The position numbers and the translations under genes were made by a program. From assembly GCF_015477805.1 (NCBI RefSeq), contig NZ_JADLQL010000001.1, positions 992,001 through 1,056,000 on the forward strand: 64,000 bases of DNA. The letters run 5' to 3'. Numbering within the stretch: position 1 is the stretch's first letter; the number at the start of each line of letters is the position of its first letter. Positions 56,145 through 64,000 of this stretch are shown here, piece by piece. This DNA is from Nocardia flavorosea. Lineage in GTDB: Bacteria > Actinomycetota > Actinomycetes > Mycobacteriales > Mycobacteriaceae. A model generated the notes under the pieces. The model saw only the letters and a program-made list of their open reading frames with translations, was not told the origin of the DNA and ran no database searches.

Positions 56145-56243
56145 ATGGGAACTTTGTGCACCACCGGAGTGTGCGCGGGCGCGTACTACCTCCGCCTGCG
56201 CACGGCAGCTCGGACTCTGCCGGCGCACCCCGCACTCCGCTGA
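56145..56243 (+). CDS. Erm leader peptide, 32 codons, with RLR stalling motif
   Basis: ATG at 56145 follows TTAGGGTGACC and opens a 32-codon frame ending at TGA 56243. It holds 'AYYLRLRTAAR' at residues 13-23. R-L-R is the +x(+) motif at which macrolide-bound ribosomes stall in ErmDL-type leaders, and 'FLRLRT' occurs, as I recall, in the corynebacterial erm(X) leader. It precedes a chain of hairpins and the erm gene. Its role as a macrolide sensor for translation attenuation is inferred from motif, position and structure; the frame is too short to judge by codon use alone. Confidence 0.75.
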   Translation: MGTLCTTGVCAGAYYLRLRTAARTLPAHPALR

Positions 56244-56255
56244 CGCCACCGGGTC

Positions 56256-56409
56256 GTTCCGTCGACGGAACTTCCCGACCGTAGGCAATACCGGTCCGCT
56301 CGACCGGTATTCCGTCGAGTTCATCCGGCGCTTCGGCGCCGCGTCCCGCACCGGCATGGGTCCGGGCGAATCAGCGCACTCCGATTCGACCCACTTCCCC
56401 GGAGGACCC
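56256..56409 (+). promoter_or_regulatory. Translation attenuator of the erm gene (four hairpins)
   Basis: Four inverted repeats follow the leader stop. They are GTTCCGTCGACGGAAC (56256-56271); AATACCGGTC/GACCGGTATT with a five-base loop (56287-56311); CGGCGC-TTCG-GCGCCG (56326-56341); and a long stem from 56358 to 56409. In the last, GGGTCC and CGAATC pair with GATTCG and GGACCC. That closing arm covers the erm ribosome binding site GGAGG (56401-56405). In the resting state translation of erm should be blocked; a ribosome stalled in the leader would shift the pairing. No alternative fold was computed. Confidence 0.7.
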
Positions 56410-56410
56410 C

Positions 56411-57241
56411 ATGTCCCGCCCGCGCACCCATATGCTCGCGACCCGGAAAAGGTTGTCGCAGAATTTCCTGACCGATCCCGCCACCGCCCGCCGGATCGTG
56501 GCTTCCGCCGGCCTCAGCCGCGGCGATCTCGTCCTGGAGGTCGGCCCCGGCGACGGTATGCTCACCCGCCACCTGCTCCGGTACACAGACCGGGTGGTGG
56601 CCTACGAAAAGGACCCGAGCTACGCCCGCCGGCTCGCGGTACGGTACGCCGGCGACGAACGAGTCTGCGTCGTGCACAGGGATTTCCGTTTCACCGAACC
56701 GCCGGATCGACCGTTCGCTGTCATCGGCAATATCCCGTTCGGTGTGAGCACGGATATCCTGCGCTGGTGCCTGGCCGCGCCGCGGCTCACCGCCGCCACA
56801 TTGCTCACCCAATACGAATTCGCCCGGAAATACAGTGGCGATTACGGCCGCTGGACCAAATCGACCGTAGTCCATTGGCCGGATTGGCTTCCGGCCCTGG
56901 GCGAACGGGTCGATCGCGGTGAATTCTTTCCGGTGCCCCGAGTCGACGGCGCAATACTGCGGATCGTGCGTCGCCCGGTACCGCTCCTACCACCGGGCGC
57001 CCGCGGGGACTACCGGCGAATGGTCGAAACGGGATTCTCGGGAGTAGGCGGCTCACTCGCCGCCTCGCTGCGGCGCGCGTATCCCGCCCGGGCGGTGACA
57101 CAAGGCTGCGCGGCGGCCGGTATCGCGACCGACCTGCCGGTGGGGCTGGTTCCGCCGGCGGCATGGCTCACCCTGTACCACCGGCTACACGCGGTCACGC
57201 CGCCGCAGCACGACCGCCCGGCGCGCCGGCGACGCCGCTGA
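56411..57241 (+). CDS. erm: 23S rRNA adenine-N6 dimethyltransferase (Erm family)
   Basis: A 276-residue Rossmann methyltransferase. It shows 'RLSQNFLTDPATARRIV' (motif X), the AdoMet loop 'LVLEVGPGDGMLTRHL' (motif I), the acidic residue in 'VVAYEKDP' (motif II) and the catalytic 'VIGNIPFGVSTDIL' (motif IV, NIPF). NIPF and the length separate it from the housekeeping KsgA. It methylates A2058 of 23S rRNA, giving macrolide-lincosamide-streptogramin B resistance in the family. The C-terminal tail is Arg-rich, as in actinobacterial Erm proteins. GGAGG lies five bases before ATG, inside the attenuator stem. It stands alone after an inducible-looking leader. Confidence 0.93.
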   Translation: MSRPRTHMLATRKRLSQNFLTDPATARRIVASAGLSRGDLVLEVGPGDGMLTRHLLRYTDRVVAYEKDPSYARRLAVRYAGDERVCVVHRDFRFTEPPDRPFAVIGNIPFGVSTDILRWCLAAPRLTAATLLTQYEFARKYSGDYGRWTKSTVVHWPDWLPALGERVDRGEFFPVPRVDGAILRIVRRPVPLLPPGARGDYRRMVETGFSGVGGSLAASLRRAYPARAVTQGCAAAGIATDLPVGLVPPAAWLTLYHRLHAVTPPQHDRPARRRRR

Positions 57242-57252
57242 CCCGGACACGA

Positions 57253-57288
57253 CGACGGGGACGAACCCGCCGGGATTCGTCCCCGTCG
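57253..57288. terminator. Bidirectional hairpin terminator between erm and ectD
   Basis: CGACGGGGACGAA and TTCGTCCCCGTCG form a perfect 13-bp stem with a ten-base loop. It lies 11 bases after the erm stop and 20 bases beyond the convergent ectD stop, so it can serve both. Confidence 0.8.
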
Positions 57289-57308
57289 CCATGGGCGAGA
57301 TGTCCCTT

Positions 57309-58178
57309 CTACACCGCCGTGAAGTCGCGACTCGCGATATAGTCCGGTCGGCGTGCCGGAGCCGCGAACGGTTCTTCCAAGGTGTTCTCCACACTGTTGA
57401 ACACCAGGAAGATATTCGACCGCGGGAACGGCGTGATGTTGTTCGCCGACGCGTGCATGATGTTCGAATCGAACAGCAACGCCGACCCGGCCGGGCCGGT
57501 GAACTGCTCGATTCCGTATTTATGGGCCAGTTCGGTGATATCGGCCTGGCTCGGTACCCCGATCTCCTGCTCGCGCAGCGATTCGCGGTAGTGATCCGCC
57601 GGTGTTTCGCCCTGGCAGGGCACGAAGGTGCGATGCGATCCCGGCATCACCATCAGGCTGCCGTTGTACGGGTAATTATCCGTCAACGCGATGGACAGAC
57701 TCACCGCCCTCGGCACCGGCATTCCGTCTTCGGCGTGCCAGGTCTCGAAATCGGAATGCCAGTAGAAGCCCGTACCGAAGCCGGGAAGGTAATTGACCCG
57801 GCTCTGGTGGATGTACACATCCGAACCCAGAACCTGTCGGGCCAGATCCACGACCCGGGATTCGCGTACCAGCTCCTTCACCGCCGGGCTCAGCGTATGC
57901 ACATCGAATACCGAGCGCACCCGCTGCGACGTCTTCTCCACGATGAGCCGGTCGTCACCCCGCAAATCCGGATCGTTGGCCAGCCGGTCGATTTCGGCGG
58001 CGAACCCGGCCACCTCTTCGGGGCTGAGCAAACGATCCAGAATCGCGTAACCGTCGGTATCGAACGCAGCCAGCTCCGCGTTGCCGATCCGGCCCCATAC
58101 CGTCGCGTCGTGTCGCTCCTGCAGCGGCAACCGCTCGGCGGTTCTGGTCGGATAGCGATCGATCCGATTGTCAACCAA
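57309..58178 (-). CDS. ectD: Ectoine 5-hydroxylase
   Basis: A 289-residue Fe(II)/2-oxoglutarate dioxygenase that turns ectoine into 5-hydroxyectoine. The iron-binding HxD lies in 'GFYWHSDFETWHAEDGMP' and the distal His in 'MPGSHRTFVPC'. 'YLPGFGTGFYWHSDFETWH' is the EctD signature region. The probable start is TTG at 58178 after GAGGAAGG. It is the last gene of ectABCD, 18 bases after ectC, and it ends at a shared terminator with erm. Confidence 0.95.
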   Translation of the reverse strand: MVDNRIDRYPTRTAERLPLQERHDATVWGRIGNAELAAFDTDGYAILDRLLSPEEVAGFAAEIDRLANDPDLRGDDRLIVEKTSQRVRSVFDVHTLSPAVKELVRESRVVDLARQVLGSDVYIHQSRVNYLPGFGTGFYWHSDFETWHAEDGMPVPRAVSLSIALTDNYPYNGSLMVMPGSHRTFVPCQGETPADHYRESLREQEIGVPSQADITELAHKYGIEQFTGPAGSALLFDSNIMHASANNITPFPRSNIFLVFNSVENTLEEPFAAPARRPDYIASRDFTAV

Positions 58179-58196
58179 CGTCGTTCGTCCTTCCTC

Positions 58197-58592
58197 TCAG
58201 TCGGCCGGAACGGCGATCAACGGATAAACGCCGTTCTCGTCGTGCACCTCCTGCCCCGTGACAGGAGGATTGAACACGCACAGCATCCGCATCCGTGTCC
58301 GTGTCCGCACCTCGTGCTTCTCGTGCCCGTCGAGCAGGTACATGGTGCCCGGGGCGAGATCGTAGGTGCGGTCGTTGGTCAGATCGGTCAGGGTTCCTTC
58401 CCCCTCGACCAACCAGACCGCTTCCACATGGTTCTGATAGTGGAAGACGTGGGTGGTGCCGGCCTCGATGGTGGTCTCGTGGAACGAGAACCCGACACCA
58501 TCGCCGCCCAGCACGATCCGTTTGCTACGCCAACCCTCCGCACCGACATCGCGGTGGGTGCCGGTGATCTCGTCGGTGGTGCGCACGATCAT
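58197..58592 (-). CDS. ectC: Ectoine synthase
   Basis: A 131-residue cupin that cyclises N-gamma-acetyl-diaminobutyrate to ectoine. It starts 'MIVRTTDEITGTHRDVGAEG' and has 'VFHYQNHVEAVWLVEGEGTL' and 'MYLLDGHEKHEVRTRT', the conserved EctC core. ATG at 58592 follows AGAGGAACTACCGAA. It lies 14 bases after the ectB stop. The length and ends fit the family well. Confidence 0.96.
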   Translation of the reverse strand: MIVRTTDEITGTHRDVGAEGWRSKRIVLGGDGVGFSFHETTIEAGTTHVFHYQNHVEAVWLVEGEGTLTDLTNDRTYDLAPGTMYLLDGHEKHEVRTRTRMRMLCVFNPPVTGQEVHDENGVYPLIAVPAD

Positions 58593-58606
58593 TTCGGTAG
58601 TTCCTC

Positions 58607-59866
58607 TCAGCTGCAGACGGTCTCGACGGCATCGCCCAGGATGCGCAGACCGTGGTCGAGCTCGTCGTCGGTGATGGTCAGCGGCGGCAGCAGTTTCACA
58701 ACCTCGTCCGACGCTCCGGAGGTCTCGGCCAGCAGGCCACGTTCGAACGCGACCTGGCAAACCTTTCCGGCCTGCGAAGCGTCGTCGAAGACCAGGCCGT
58801 GCACCAAACCGCGGCCCCGAGTCGAGATTCCCGGTACGGCCACGGCGATATCGTTCAACGCCGTGGCCACCCGCTTACCCTTGGTGCCGGTGGACTTCTC
58901 CAATACATCATCGGACCAATAATGCTCGAGCGCCACCTGCGCGGTCACGAAGGACGGATTGTTACCCCGGAAGGTGCCGTTGTGTTCACCCGGTGACCAC
59001 ACATCGTGTTCCGGCTTGAACAGCACGAGCGCCATCGGCAGGCCGTAACCGCCGATCGACTTGGACAGGGTGACGATATCGGGGGTGATCCCGGCCGCTT
59101 CGAAGGAGAAGAACGGACCGGTGCGACCGCAGCCCATCTGCACATCGTCGACGATGAGCAGGATGCCGCGGGCCGAGCACAGCGAGGCCAGGTGCCGCAG
59201 CCATTCGGCGCGGGCCAGGTTGACCCCGCCCTCGCCCTGCACGGTTTCCACGATCACGGCGGCCGGCCGGTCCAGGCCGGACGAGGAATCGTCGAGCACT
59301 CGCTCCATCCACTGGAAGTCGGTGGTGGTGCCGTCGAAGTAGCCGTCGTAGGGCATCGGCGTCGCATGGTTGAGCGGAACACCGGCCCCGGCCCGCTTCA
59401 TGGCGTTACCGGTCACCGACAACGCACCCAGGGTCATCCCGTGGAAGGCATTGGTGAAGCTGAGGATGGTCTGGCGACCGGTCACCTTACGTGCCAGTTT
59501 CAGCGCCGCCTCCACCGCGTTGGCGCCGGTCGGGCCGGGGAACTGGACCTTGTAGTCCAGGCCGCGCGGCGCCAGCAGGGTATCGCGGATGGTCTCCAGG
59601 AGTTTGCGTTTGGCGACAGTGGACATGTCCAGACCATGGGTTACACCGTCACCGGTCAGGTAATCGATCAGGGCCGTCTTGAGCAGCGGGTTGTTGTGGC
59701 CGTAGTTCAGCGCGCCCGCGCCGGCGAAGAAATCGAGGAAGTCCCGGCCGTTCTCGTCGCGGAGCCACGGCCCCTGAGCGGTCTCGAACACCGCGGGCCA
59801 GGAGCGGCAGTAGCCGCGGACGTTGGATTCCAGGTCGTCGAAGATCGTCGTTTCAGGGGTAATCAT
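58607..59866 (-). CDS. ectB: Diaminobutyrate-2-oxoglutarate transaminase
   Basis: A 419-residue class III PLP aminotransferase making L-2,4-diaminobutyrate from aspartate semialdehyde. It has 'FLDFFAGAGALNYGHNNP', the Asp of 'LLIVDDVQMGCGRTG', and the PLP Lys in 'VTLSKSIGGYGLPMALV'. The start shares one base with the ectA stop, and its ribosome binding site AAAGGGATC lies in the end of ectA. First committed enzyme of ectoine synthesis. Confidence 0.96.
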   Translation of the reverse strand: MITPETTIFDDLESNVRGYCRSWPAVFETAQGPWLRDENGRDFLDFFAGAGALNYGHNNPLLKTALIDYLTGDGVTHGLDMSTVAKRKLLETIRDTLLAPRGLDYKVQFPGPTGANAVEAALKLARKVTGRQTILSFTNAFHGMTLGALSVTGNAMKRAGAGVPLNHATPMPYDGYFDGTTTDFQWMERVLDDSSSGLDRPAAVIVETVQGEGGVNLARAEWLRHLASLCSARGILLIVDDVQMGCGRTGPFFSFEAAGITPDIVTLSKSIGGYGLPMALVLFKPEHDVWSPGEHNGTFRGNNPSFVTAQVALEHYWSDDVLEKSTGTKGKRVATALNDIAVAVPGISTRGRGLVHGLVFDDASQAGKVCQVAFERGLLAETSGASDEVVKLLPPLTITDDELDHGLRILGDAVETVCS

Positions 59867-60501
59867 CAGTGATCCCTTTCGTTTTTACGGGCGATCGGGG
59901 AGATGGTGTAAAGGTCCTCGGCGGCGTGGCTGTCCGGGAACACATCCGGTTCGAACAGTGTGCTGCGCACCATTTCGGCGCCGCGGCGGCGAGCCAGCGA
60001 GGCGAACATGGCAATCGAGGCGGGGTTATCGGGGGACACGGTGGTCTCCATCGTGTCGACGGCACCGCCGGCCGGATGATCCGGCGCGGTGACTGTATCG
60101 ACCAGCCAGTCCAGCATGGCGACCCCGGTTCCGCGGCCACGCTGGTCGGCGTCCACAGCGACCTGCCAGATGAACAGGGTGCCGGGCGCATCGGGTCTCA
60201 GGTAGCCGGTGATGAAACCGACGACGCGGCCGTCGCTCTCGGCCACCACTGAGGAGGCAGCGAAATCTCGGCACCACAGGAGATAGGCATAGCTCGAATT
60301 GACGTCCAGGACCTGCGACTCGTCGGCGATCTGCCACAATCGCGCGGCGTCCGTGATCCGCGGTGCGCGCAGGCGCACGCCGGTACTGGCGGGCTCCGCA
60401 TCGGTAGCGGCGGACGAGGTGGTCGAGCCGGCGCCGGGGGTACCGGCGGTCTGCGTGCCGGTCGAGCCGGCAATCTGCGTGGACTCAGTGTGTAAAGACA
60501 T
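59866..60501 (-). CDS. ectA: L-2,4-diaminobutyrate N-acetyltransferase
   Basis: A 211-residue GNAT acetyltransferase. The acetyl-CoA-binding loop is 'VAVDADQRGRGTGVAMLDWL', and 'LDVNSSYAYLLWCRDFAASS' is diagnostic of EctA. The first 40 residues are a Thr/Ala/Gly-rich extension not found in most EctA proteins; a later start is possible, but none is supported by a ribosome binding site. First gene of ectABCD. It starts 72 bases downstream of the histidine kinase stop on the same strand. Confidence 0.94.
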   Translation of the reverse strand: MSLHTESTQIAGSTGTQTAGTPGAGSTTSSAATDAEPASTGVRLRAPRITDAARLWQIADESQVLDVNSSYAYLLWCRDFAASSVVAESDGRVVGFITGYLRPDAPGTLFIWQVAVDADQRGRGTGVAMLDWLVDTVTAPDHPAGGAVDTMETTVSPDNPASIAMFASLARRRGAEMVRSTLFEPDVFPDSHAAEDLYTISPIARKNERDH

Positions 60502-60573
60502 ACAACTCCGATGTCTGCTTGCAGTACTTTCCCAGGCTTACGAATCAACTTTGAGGTGGCCTGGTCGAGTTCT

Positions 60574-61668
60574 TTACGATTGTGTTACAGGCTTATGACG
60601 CCCCTCTCGATCGATGGCAGGAAGCCGGAGGACGAACCGGGCGCCCCCGCCGGGGCGTTCGGTACATTCGACCCGGCCGCGGTGGGTAGCCACGGTCTCG
60701 GCGACGAGCGCCAGGCCGATTCCGGTACCGCCGGTGGTGGACCGGCGGCTGTTGCGGGTAGTTGCGAAACGTTCGAATATTCGGTCGCGATCGGCCGGTG
60801 CGACCCCGGGACCGGCGTCATCCACCTCGATAACGGCTTCCGCGCCGTCTCGGCGCACCGTCACCGCTACCGCTCCCCCACCGTGCCGGTCGGCATTCTT
60901 CAGCACATTCAGCAGCGCGCGCTCCAGTTCCAGTTTACGGCCCAGCACGGTGACAGGCGCGGCCACTGTGAGCAGTTCGGCAGGCCGGTGACTGTCGCGC
61001 AGCGTATGTACCAGCAGGTCTCCCACGGAGACGGGATCCGCGTCACCGTGATGCATACCCGCCTCCACCCGCGCCAGGGCGAGTAGATCGTCGAGCAGCC
61101 GGCGCAAATGCTGCACCTCGGCACTCACCAGGTCCAGGGCCTGCTGGGATCGCGGCGGAAGTTCCGCACGTGAGCGTTCCAGTACACCCACCGCGGTGGT
61201 CAGGGTGGTCATCGGGGTGCGCAGCTCATGGCTCACATCGCCGAACAGCCGATGTTCGCGATCGATCCGGCGCTGGAGCGAATCGACCATCCGGTTGAAG
61301 GACGCGACCGTACTCGCGAGGTCCTGATCGTTGCTGTCCGGCAGCCGGGTGCCCAGTTCACCGGAGGCGATGAGCGCGGCCGCCTCGGCGACGTCGCGTA
61401 GCGGTTTGAGCATGCGCCGGCCCACCGCGACTCCGACCGCGGCACCGACCAGCGCCGCGGCAACGGCACATCCCACCAGCAGCGCCGGACGGTGATGCAG
61501 CCGGTCGCTGAAGGTGCGGTTCTCATCGCTGACCACGGCGAACACCGCCAGGACGAGCACCAGCGCCATCAGGCCGGAGGAGGCCGCGAACGCGGTCGTC
61601 ACCCGGCTGCGCAGGCTCCAGCGCCCCGGATCGCGTTCGACCCGGGCCACAGTCGTTGTTCCGGCCAT
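60574..61668 (-). CDS. Sensor histidine kinase
   Basis: A 364-residue kinase with two membrane helices (about residues 27-47 and 62-84) separated by a loop of only about 15 residues, the intramembrane-sensing layout. A HAMP domain follows, then the phospho-acceptor His in 'LFGDVSHELRTPMTTL', an N box in 'LLNVLKNADRHGG' and the G boxes 'DDAGPGVAPADRDRIF' and 'GGTGIGLALVAE'. It follows its regulator by three bases. The tiny sensor loop suggests it reads membrane or envelope state. It is 72 bases upstream of ectA and may be co-transcribed with the ectoine genes. Confidence 0.9.
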   Translation of the reverse strand: MAGTTTVARVERDPGRWSLRSRVTTAFAASSGLMALVLVLAVFAVVSDENRTFSDRLHHRPALLVGCAVAAALVGAAVGVAVGRRMLKPLRDVAEAAALIASGELGTRLPDSNDQDLASTVASFNRMVDSLQRRIDREHRLFGDVSHELRTPMTTLTTAVGVLERSRAELPPRSQQALDLVSAEVQHLRRLLDDLLALARVEAGMHHGDADPVSVGDLLVHTLRDSHRPAELLTVAAPVTVLGRKLELERALLNVLKNADRHGGGAVAVTVRRDGAEAVIEVDDAGPGVAPADRDRIFERFATTRNSRRSTTGGTGIGLALVAETVATHRGRVECTERPGGGARFVLRLPAIDREGRHKPVTQS

Positions 61669-61671
61669 CGA

Positions 61672-62385
61672 TCAGCGCTGTACGTCCAGCCGGTAACCGA
61701 GGCCACGCACGGTGACCACGATCTGCGGATCGGAGGGGTCGCGCTCGATTTTGGTACGCAATCTGCGCATATGGACATCCACGATTCGCTCGTCACCGAA
61801 GAATCCCCGGTCCCAGACGCGCTCCAGCAGAACATCACGGCTCAGGACCCGGCCCGGAGCATCGGCCAACTCACACAGGAGCCGGAACTCGGTGATGGTG
61901 AGGTTGATCTCCTCATCGCCGCGGCGGACAGCGCCGCCCTCCGGCGAAAGGATCAAGGGTGCGGTGGGGTCGGCGTCCAAGACGACTTCGATCGGCGCCG
62001 TCTCGCGTTCCACCGACAGCCGCGCGCGCCGGCGCAGGGCCCGCATGCGCGCGGTGATCTCCTTGATCTCGAACGGTTTGGTGACGAAATCGTCGGCGCC
62101 GGCCTCCAGGGCGGCCACCACGTCGTGGGTATCGTCGCGCGCGCTCACCACGATGATCGGCACATCGTGGTCGCGGCGGATCTCCCGGATGCAGGTGAAT
62201 CCGTCCATTCCGCCGAGCATCAGATCGACGATCATCACATCGGGTACGCCGATCGTCCGCAGATGGGTGAGCGCGGCCTCGGCTTCCTCGGCCTCGGCGA
62301 CGTCGTAGCCTTCGTCCTCCATGGCCAGGCGTAAAGCACCCCGGACCCGGTCGTCGTCTTCCACGATCATCAGGTTCGCGCTCAA
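61672..62385 (-). CDS. OmpR-family response regulator
   Basis: A 237-residue regulator with a receiver domain (acidic pair in 'MIVEDDDRVRGALRL', phospho-Asp in 'VMIVDLMLGGMDG', Lys in 'DDFVTKPFEIKE') and a C-terminal OmpR winged helix ('LTITEFRLLCELADAPGRVL', 'RIVDVHMRRLRTKIE', 'TVRGLGYRLDV'). TTG at 62385 follows AAGGGA at eight bases and is the likely start; no good ATG lies upstream. It is cognate to the kinase that follows three bases later. Confidence 0.92.
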   Translation of the reverse strand: MSANLMIVEDDDRVRGALRLAMEDEGYDVAEAEEAEAALTHLRTIGVPDVMIVDLMLGGMDGFTCIREIRRDHDVPIIVVSARDDTHDVVAALEAGADDFVTKPFEIKEITARMRALRRRARLSVERETAPIEVVLDADPTAPLILSPEGGAVRRGDEEINLTITEFRLLCELADAPGRVLSRDVLLERVWDRGFFGDERIVDVHMRRLRTKIERDPSDPQIVVTVRGLGYRLDVQR

Positions 62386-62545
62386 TTTTCAATCCCTTGC
62401 AGACGCACGTGGCGTGCCGCGGCGCGGGTTTCGCATCCCCAAACCGACGCGACAGCCCGCTACTCAGCTTACTCGAGCAACCTTCCGGTTATACGAGTAG
62501 CCGCAATGCCTGCGAAGTAAACCCCCGAAGTGAAATGACTCACTG

Positions 62546-62851
62546 TCAGATGTCGTGCGCATGCTCCAGGCGGAAGAAGTTACTCGGCGTTCCGTCGGCG
62601 CGAAGTTCCTGGTAACGAAAGCTCAGCTTGCGCGCGTCGAAGCTGGCGAACCAGTCGGTCCAGCTGACCGGCTGGAGCACCGCGCCGCCGTAGTGCGGGA
62701 AGTCCAGGCGCAGGACTCCCACCTCTCCGTCGTACTGACTGCCGGGCGTCGTCGCCGGATTGGCACCGCGCCGCTGGGCCCACTGGCGGATGATCTCATG
62801 ATTCGTGGTGACCATGGTTGTTCCGGGAGCGGCGGAAAGGCCACCCTTCAT
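62546..62851 (-). CDS. Conserved hypothetical protein, 101 residues
   Basis: A small soluble protein starting at ATG 62851 with a perfect AAGGAGG seven bases upstream. It has 'NHEIIRQWAQRRGANPATTP', 'VGVLRLDFPHYGG' and 'WTDWFASFDARKLSFRYQEL'. This resembles a family of about 100-residue actinobacterial and cyanobacterial proteins of unknown function, with the pattern I-R-x-W-A-x-x-R near the start and F-x-x-F-D near the end. No enzyme motif is seen. It lies alone between the two-component system and the phosphatase gene. Confidence 0.78.
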   Translation of the reverse strand: MKGGLSAAPGTTMVTTNHEIIRQWAQRRGANPATTPGSQYDGEVGVLRLDFPHYGGAVLQPVSWTDWFASFDARKLSFRYQELRADGTPSNFFRLEHAHDI

Positions 62852-63063
62852 GACGAACCTCCTTGCGGTAGGTGCGTACGTGCTCACCGTGCGACCCTCG
62901 TGGCCACACCGGCTTTCCGGACTTGTACCCGGCTTCGCACTTTTGCAAACACAGCGGACAGGCAAATGTCCTGTGTGTCCGCACCGTCGAACCGACGGTG
63001 AACGGCGCCCGATACCGGCTCCCCCGCGGATTTGCCACAGATTCGCCGAGGCCGGGAAACCGA

Positions 63064-64000
63064 TCACCTGCCGCCGGAAATCGGGGCCAGAGCCACCGTG
63101 ATGTTATCGCTGCCGCCACAGACGACCGCATAGTCGACCAGCGCCCGCGCGCCGTCGCTCGTCGGCATCCCGAGCGCGCGCTGCGCCAGCTCGATCGGCC
63201 CGGGTAGATAGTTCCACAGACCGTCGGTGCACAGCAGCAGCGAACCCGGACCGTCCACGTAATAGGACCGGATGCTATCTCCCGACCAGGGCTGCTGCCC
63301 GGCGTCCGCGCCGAGCCAGCGCATCAGGGTATGCGCCCGCGGATCGGCCATGGCGGCCTGCTCGTCCATGGCACCCGCTTCGATCAGCGTCTGCGCCCAC
63401 GAATCGTCGACCGTCAGTTTCTGCGGCCCGGTGAGCGGGCCGGCGTGCCCCGGACGCGCCGGCTGATCCGAAACCCGGTCTCCGGCGGCCAGCCAATAGG
63501 CACGGCTGTCGCCGATATTCGATACGGTCACCGAAACCCGGCCGTCGGCCTCGGTGCGCACGATCGCCGAAACATAGGTGCACGACGGCGCATCCCCGTC
63601 CGGCCCGACCAGATTGCGTACCGCCTCCGATGCCGCCGCCATGCCCGCGGCCGTCGCCTCCTCGGCCGTCCGGTGCTCGGCGAGCGCGGTCAGGCAGGCA
63701 TCCACCCCGGTGCGAGCGGCGGTCCCGGAGGCGGCCTGCGGATCCGGCGAGGACGAAACACCGTCGCACACCACCAGTACGAGAGTCTCCGGTTGCCCGC
63801 TGTCGTCGGGAACCACCGCGGCGGCCACCGCGTCCTCGTTGCGTGCGTGCACGATACCGCGGTCGGTTACCAGACCGGCAATTCCGAGATCCGCCTCGAA
63901 CCGGTCCTGAACTCGATGCGGATGATCGCAACCGGGACAGCGCGGCCCGCGCCCCTGAGTTCCGCAGTGCACGCAGACCACATCGGACAGACCGTCGTCC
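63064..64000 (-). CDS. PP2C-family Ser/Thr protein phosphatase (5' end uncertain, at window edge)
   Basis: At least 305 residues. An N-terminal zinc ribbon ('CVHCGTQGRGPRCPGC') precedes a PP2C domain with 'VHARNEDAVAAAVV', the metal-binding Asp in 'VVCDGVSSSPDPQAASG', 'VSNIGDSRAYWLAAG', 'LLCTDGLWNYL' and 'CGGSDNITVALAP'. Such phosphatases oppose Hanks-type kinases or regulate FHA proteins. The frame stays open to position 64000, so the start may lie outside the window; GTG at 63981 is a possible internal start with weak ribosome binding support. Cytoplasmic, Mg/Mn-dependent. Confidence 0.88.
   Translation of the reverse strand, partial: DDGLSDVVCVHCGTQGRGPRCPGCDHPHRVQDRFEADLGIAGLVTDRGIVHARNEDAVAAAVVPDDSGQPETLVLVVCDGVSSSPDPQAASGTAARTGVDACLTALAEHRTAEEATAAGMAAASEAVRNLVGPDGDAPSCTYVSAIVRTEADGRVSVTVSNIGDSRAYWLAAGDRVSDQPARPGHAGPLTGPQKLTVDDSWAQTLIEAGAMDEQAAMADPRAHTLMRWLGADAGQQPWSGDSIRSYYVDGPGSLLLCTDGLWNYLPGPIELAQRALGMPTSDGARALVDYAVVCGGSDNITVALAPISGGR

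Overview
The window reads as the chromosome of a high-GC actinomycete of the Corynebacteriales, most likely Nocardia or a close relative. The evidence is very GC-rich third codon positions, frequent GTG and TTG starts, many acyl-CoA dehydrogenases, ligases and short-chain dehydrogenases, a DevR/DevS-type dormancy pair next to a universal stress protein, an ectABCD operon, and an Erm methylase behind an actinobacterial-looking leader peptide. No tRNA, rRNA, insertion sequence, phage gene or CRISPR array was seen.

Layout. (1) 1-3.2 kb: end of a universal stress protein gene, then devR and devS. (2) 3.3-6.5 kb: a dienelactone hydrolase facing a GlxA-type regulator, with an HD-domain hydrolase and an ABM-domain monooxygenase behind it. 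(3) 6.6-10.8 kb: a compact unit of SDR, ferritin-like diiron protein, Baeyer-Villiger-type monooxygenase and MerR regulator, preceded by two tandem CATTnnnnAATG elements. (4) 10.9-11.2 kb: a broken multicopper oxidase gene. (5) 11.3-38 kb: a large acyl-CoA catabolic locus, about 26 genes in five or six transcription units. It holds an acyl-CoA ligase, three acyl-CoA dehydrogenases, an APH-type kinase, a crotonase, a Zn-ribbon/thiolase pair, six SDRs (one of them at the end of the transporter operon), an alcohol dehydrogenase, an EthD protein, a metallo-beta-lactamase-fold hydrolase, an old-yellow-enzyme-like reductase, a flavin dehydrogenase, and a complete ABC importer with two paralogous binding proteins. 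A TetR regulator sits in the middle.

The strongest new signal is a 20-bp palindromic motif, CTGAnnYGAATYCAnnTCAG. It occurs in front of nearly every transcription unit of this locus (13098, 13163, 14392, 24314, 25128, 32563 and 32634). It ties importer, activation, beta-oxidation-like and reductase genes into one putative TetR regulon. The APH-kinase plus acyl-CoA-dehydrogenase pair suggests that a 4-hydroxyacyl-CoA intermediate is dehydroxylated through a phosphate, as in levulinate catabolism and human ACAD10/ACAD11. The true substrate is not known from sequence.

(6) 38-48.8 kb: ordinary accessory metabolism: arginine deiminase with its antiporter, an MFS exporter, an alpha/beta hydrolase, a homogentisate-dioxygenase-like cupin, a crotonase, and a LysR regulator facing a YeiH-family transporter. 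(7) 49-54 kb: a P450 lacking the ExxR arginine, a degraded-looking 0.8 kb stretch, and an unrecognised 944-residue Thr/Pro/Ala-rich protein ending in Sel1-like repeats. (8) 54.4-57.3 kb: an MFS transporter and an erm gene with a leader peptide carrying an RLR stalling motif and a stack of hairpins, the last of which hides the erm ribosome binding site. (9) 57.3-62.4 kb: ectABCD followed upstream by a two-component system reading in the same direction. (10) 62.5-64 kb: a small conserved hypothetical and a PP2C phosphatase running to the window edge.
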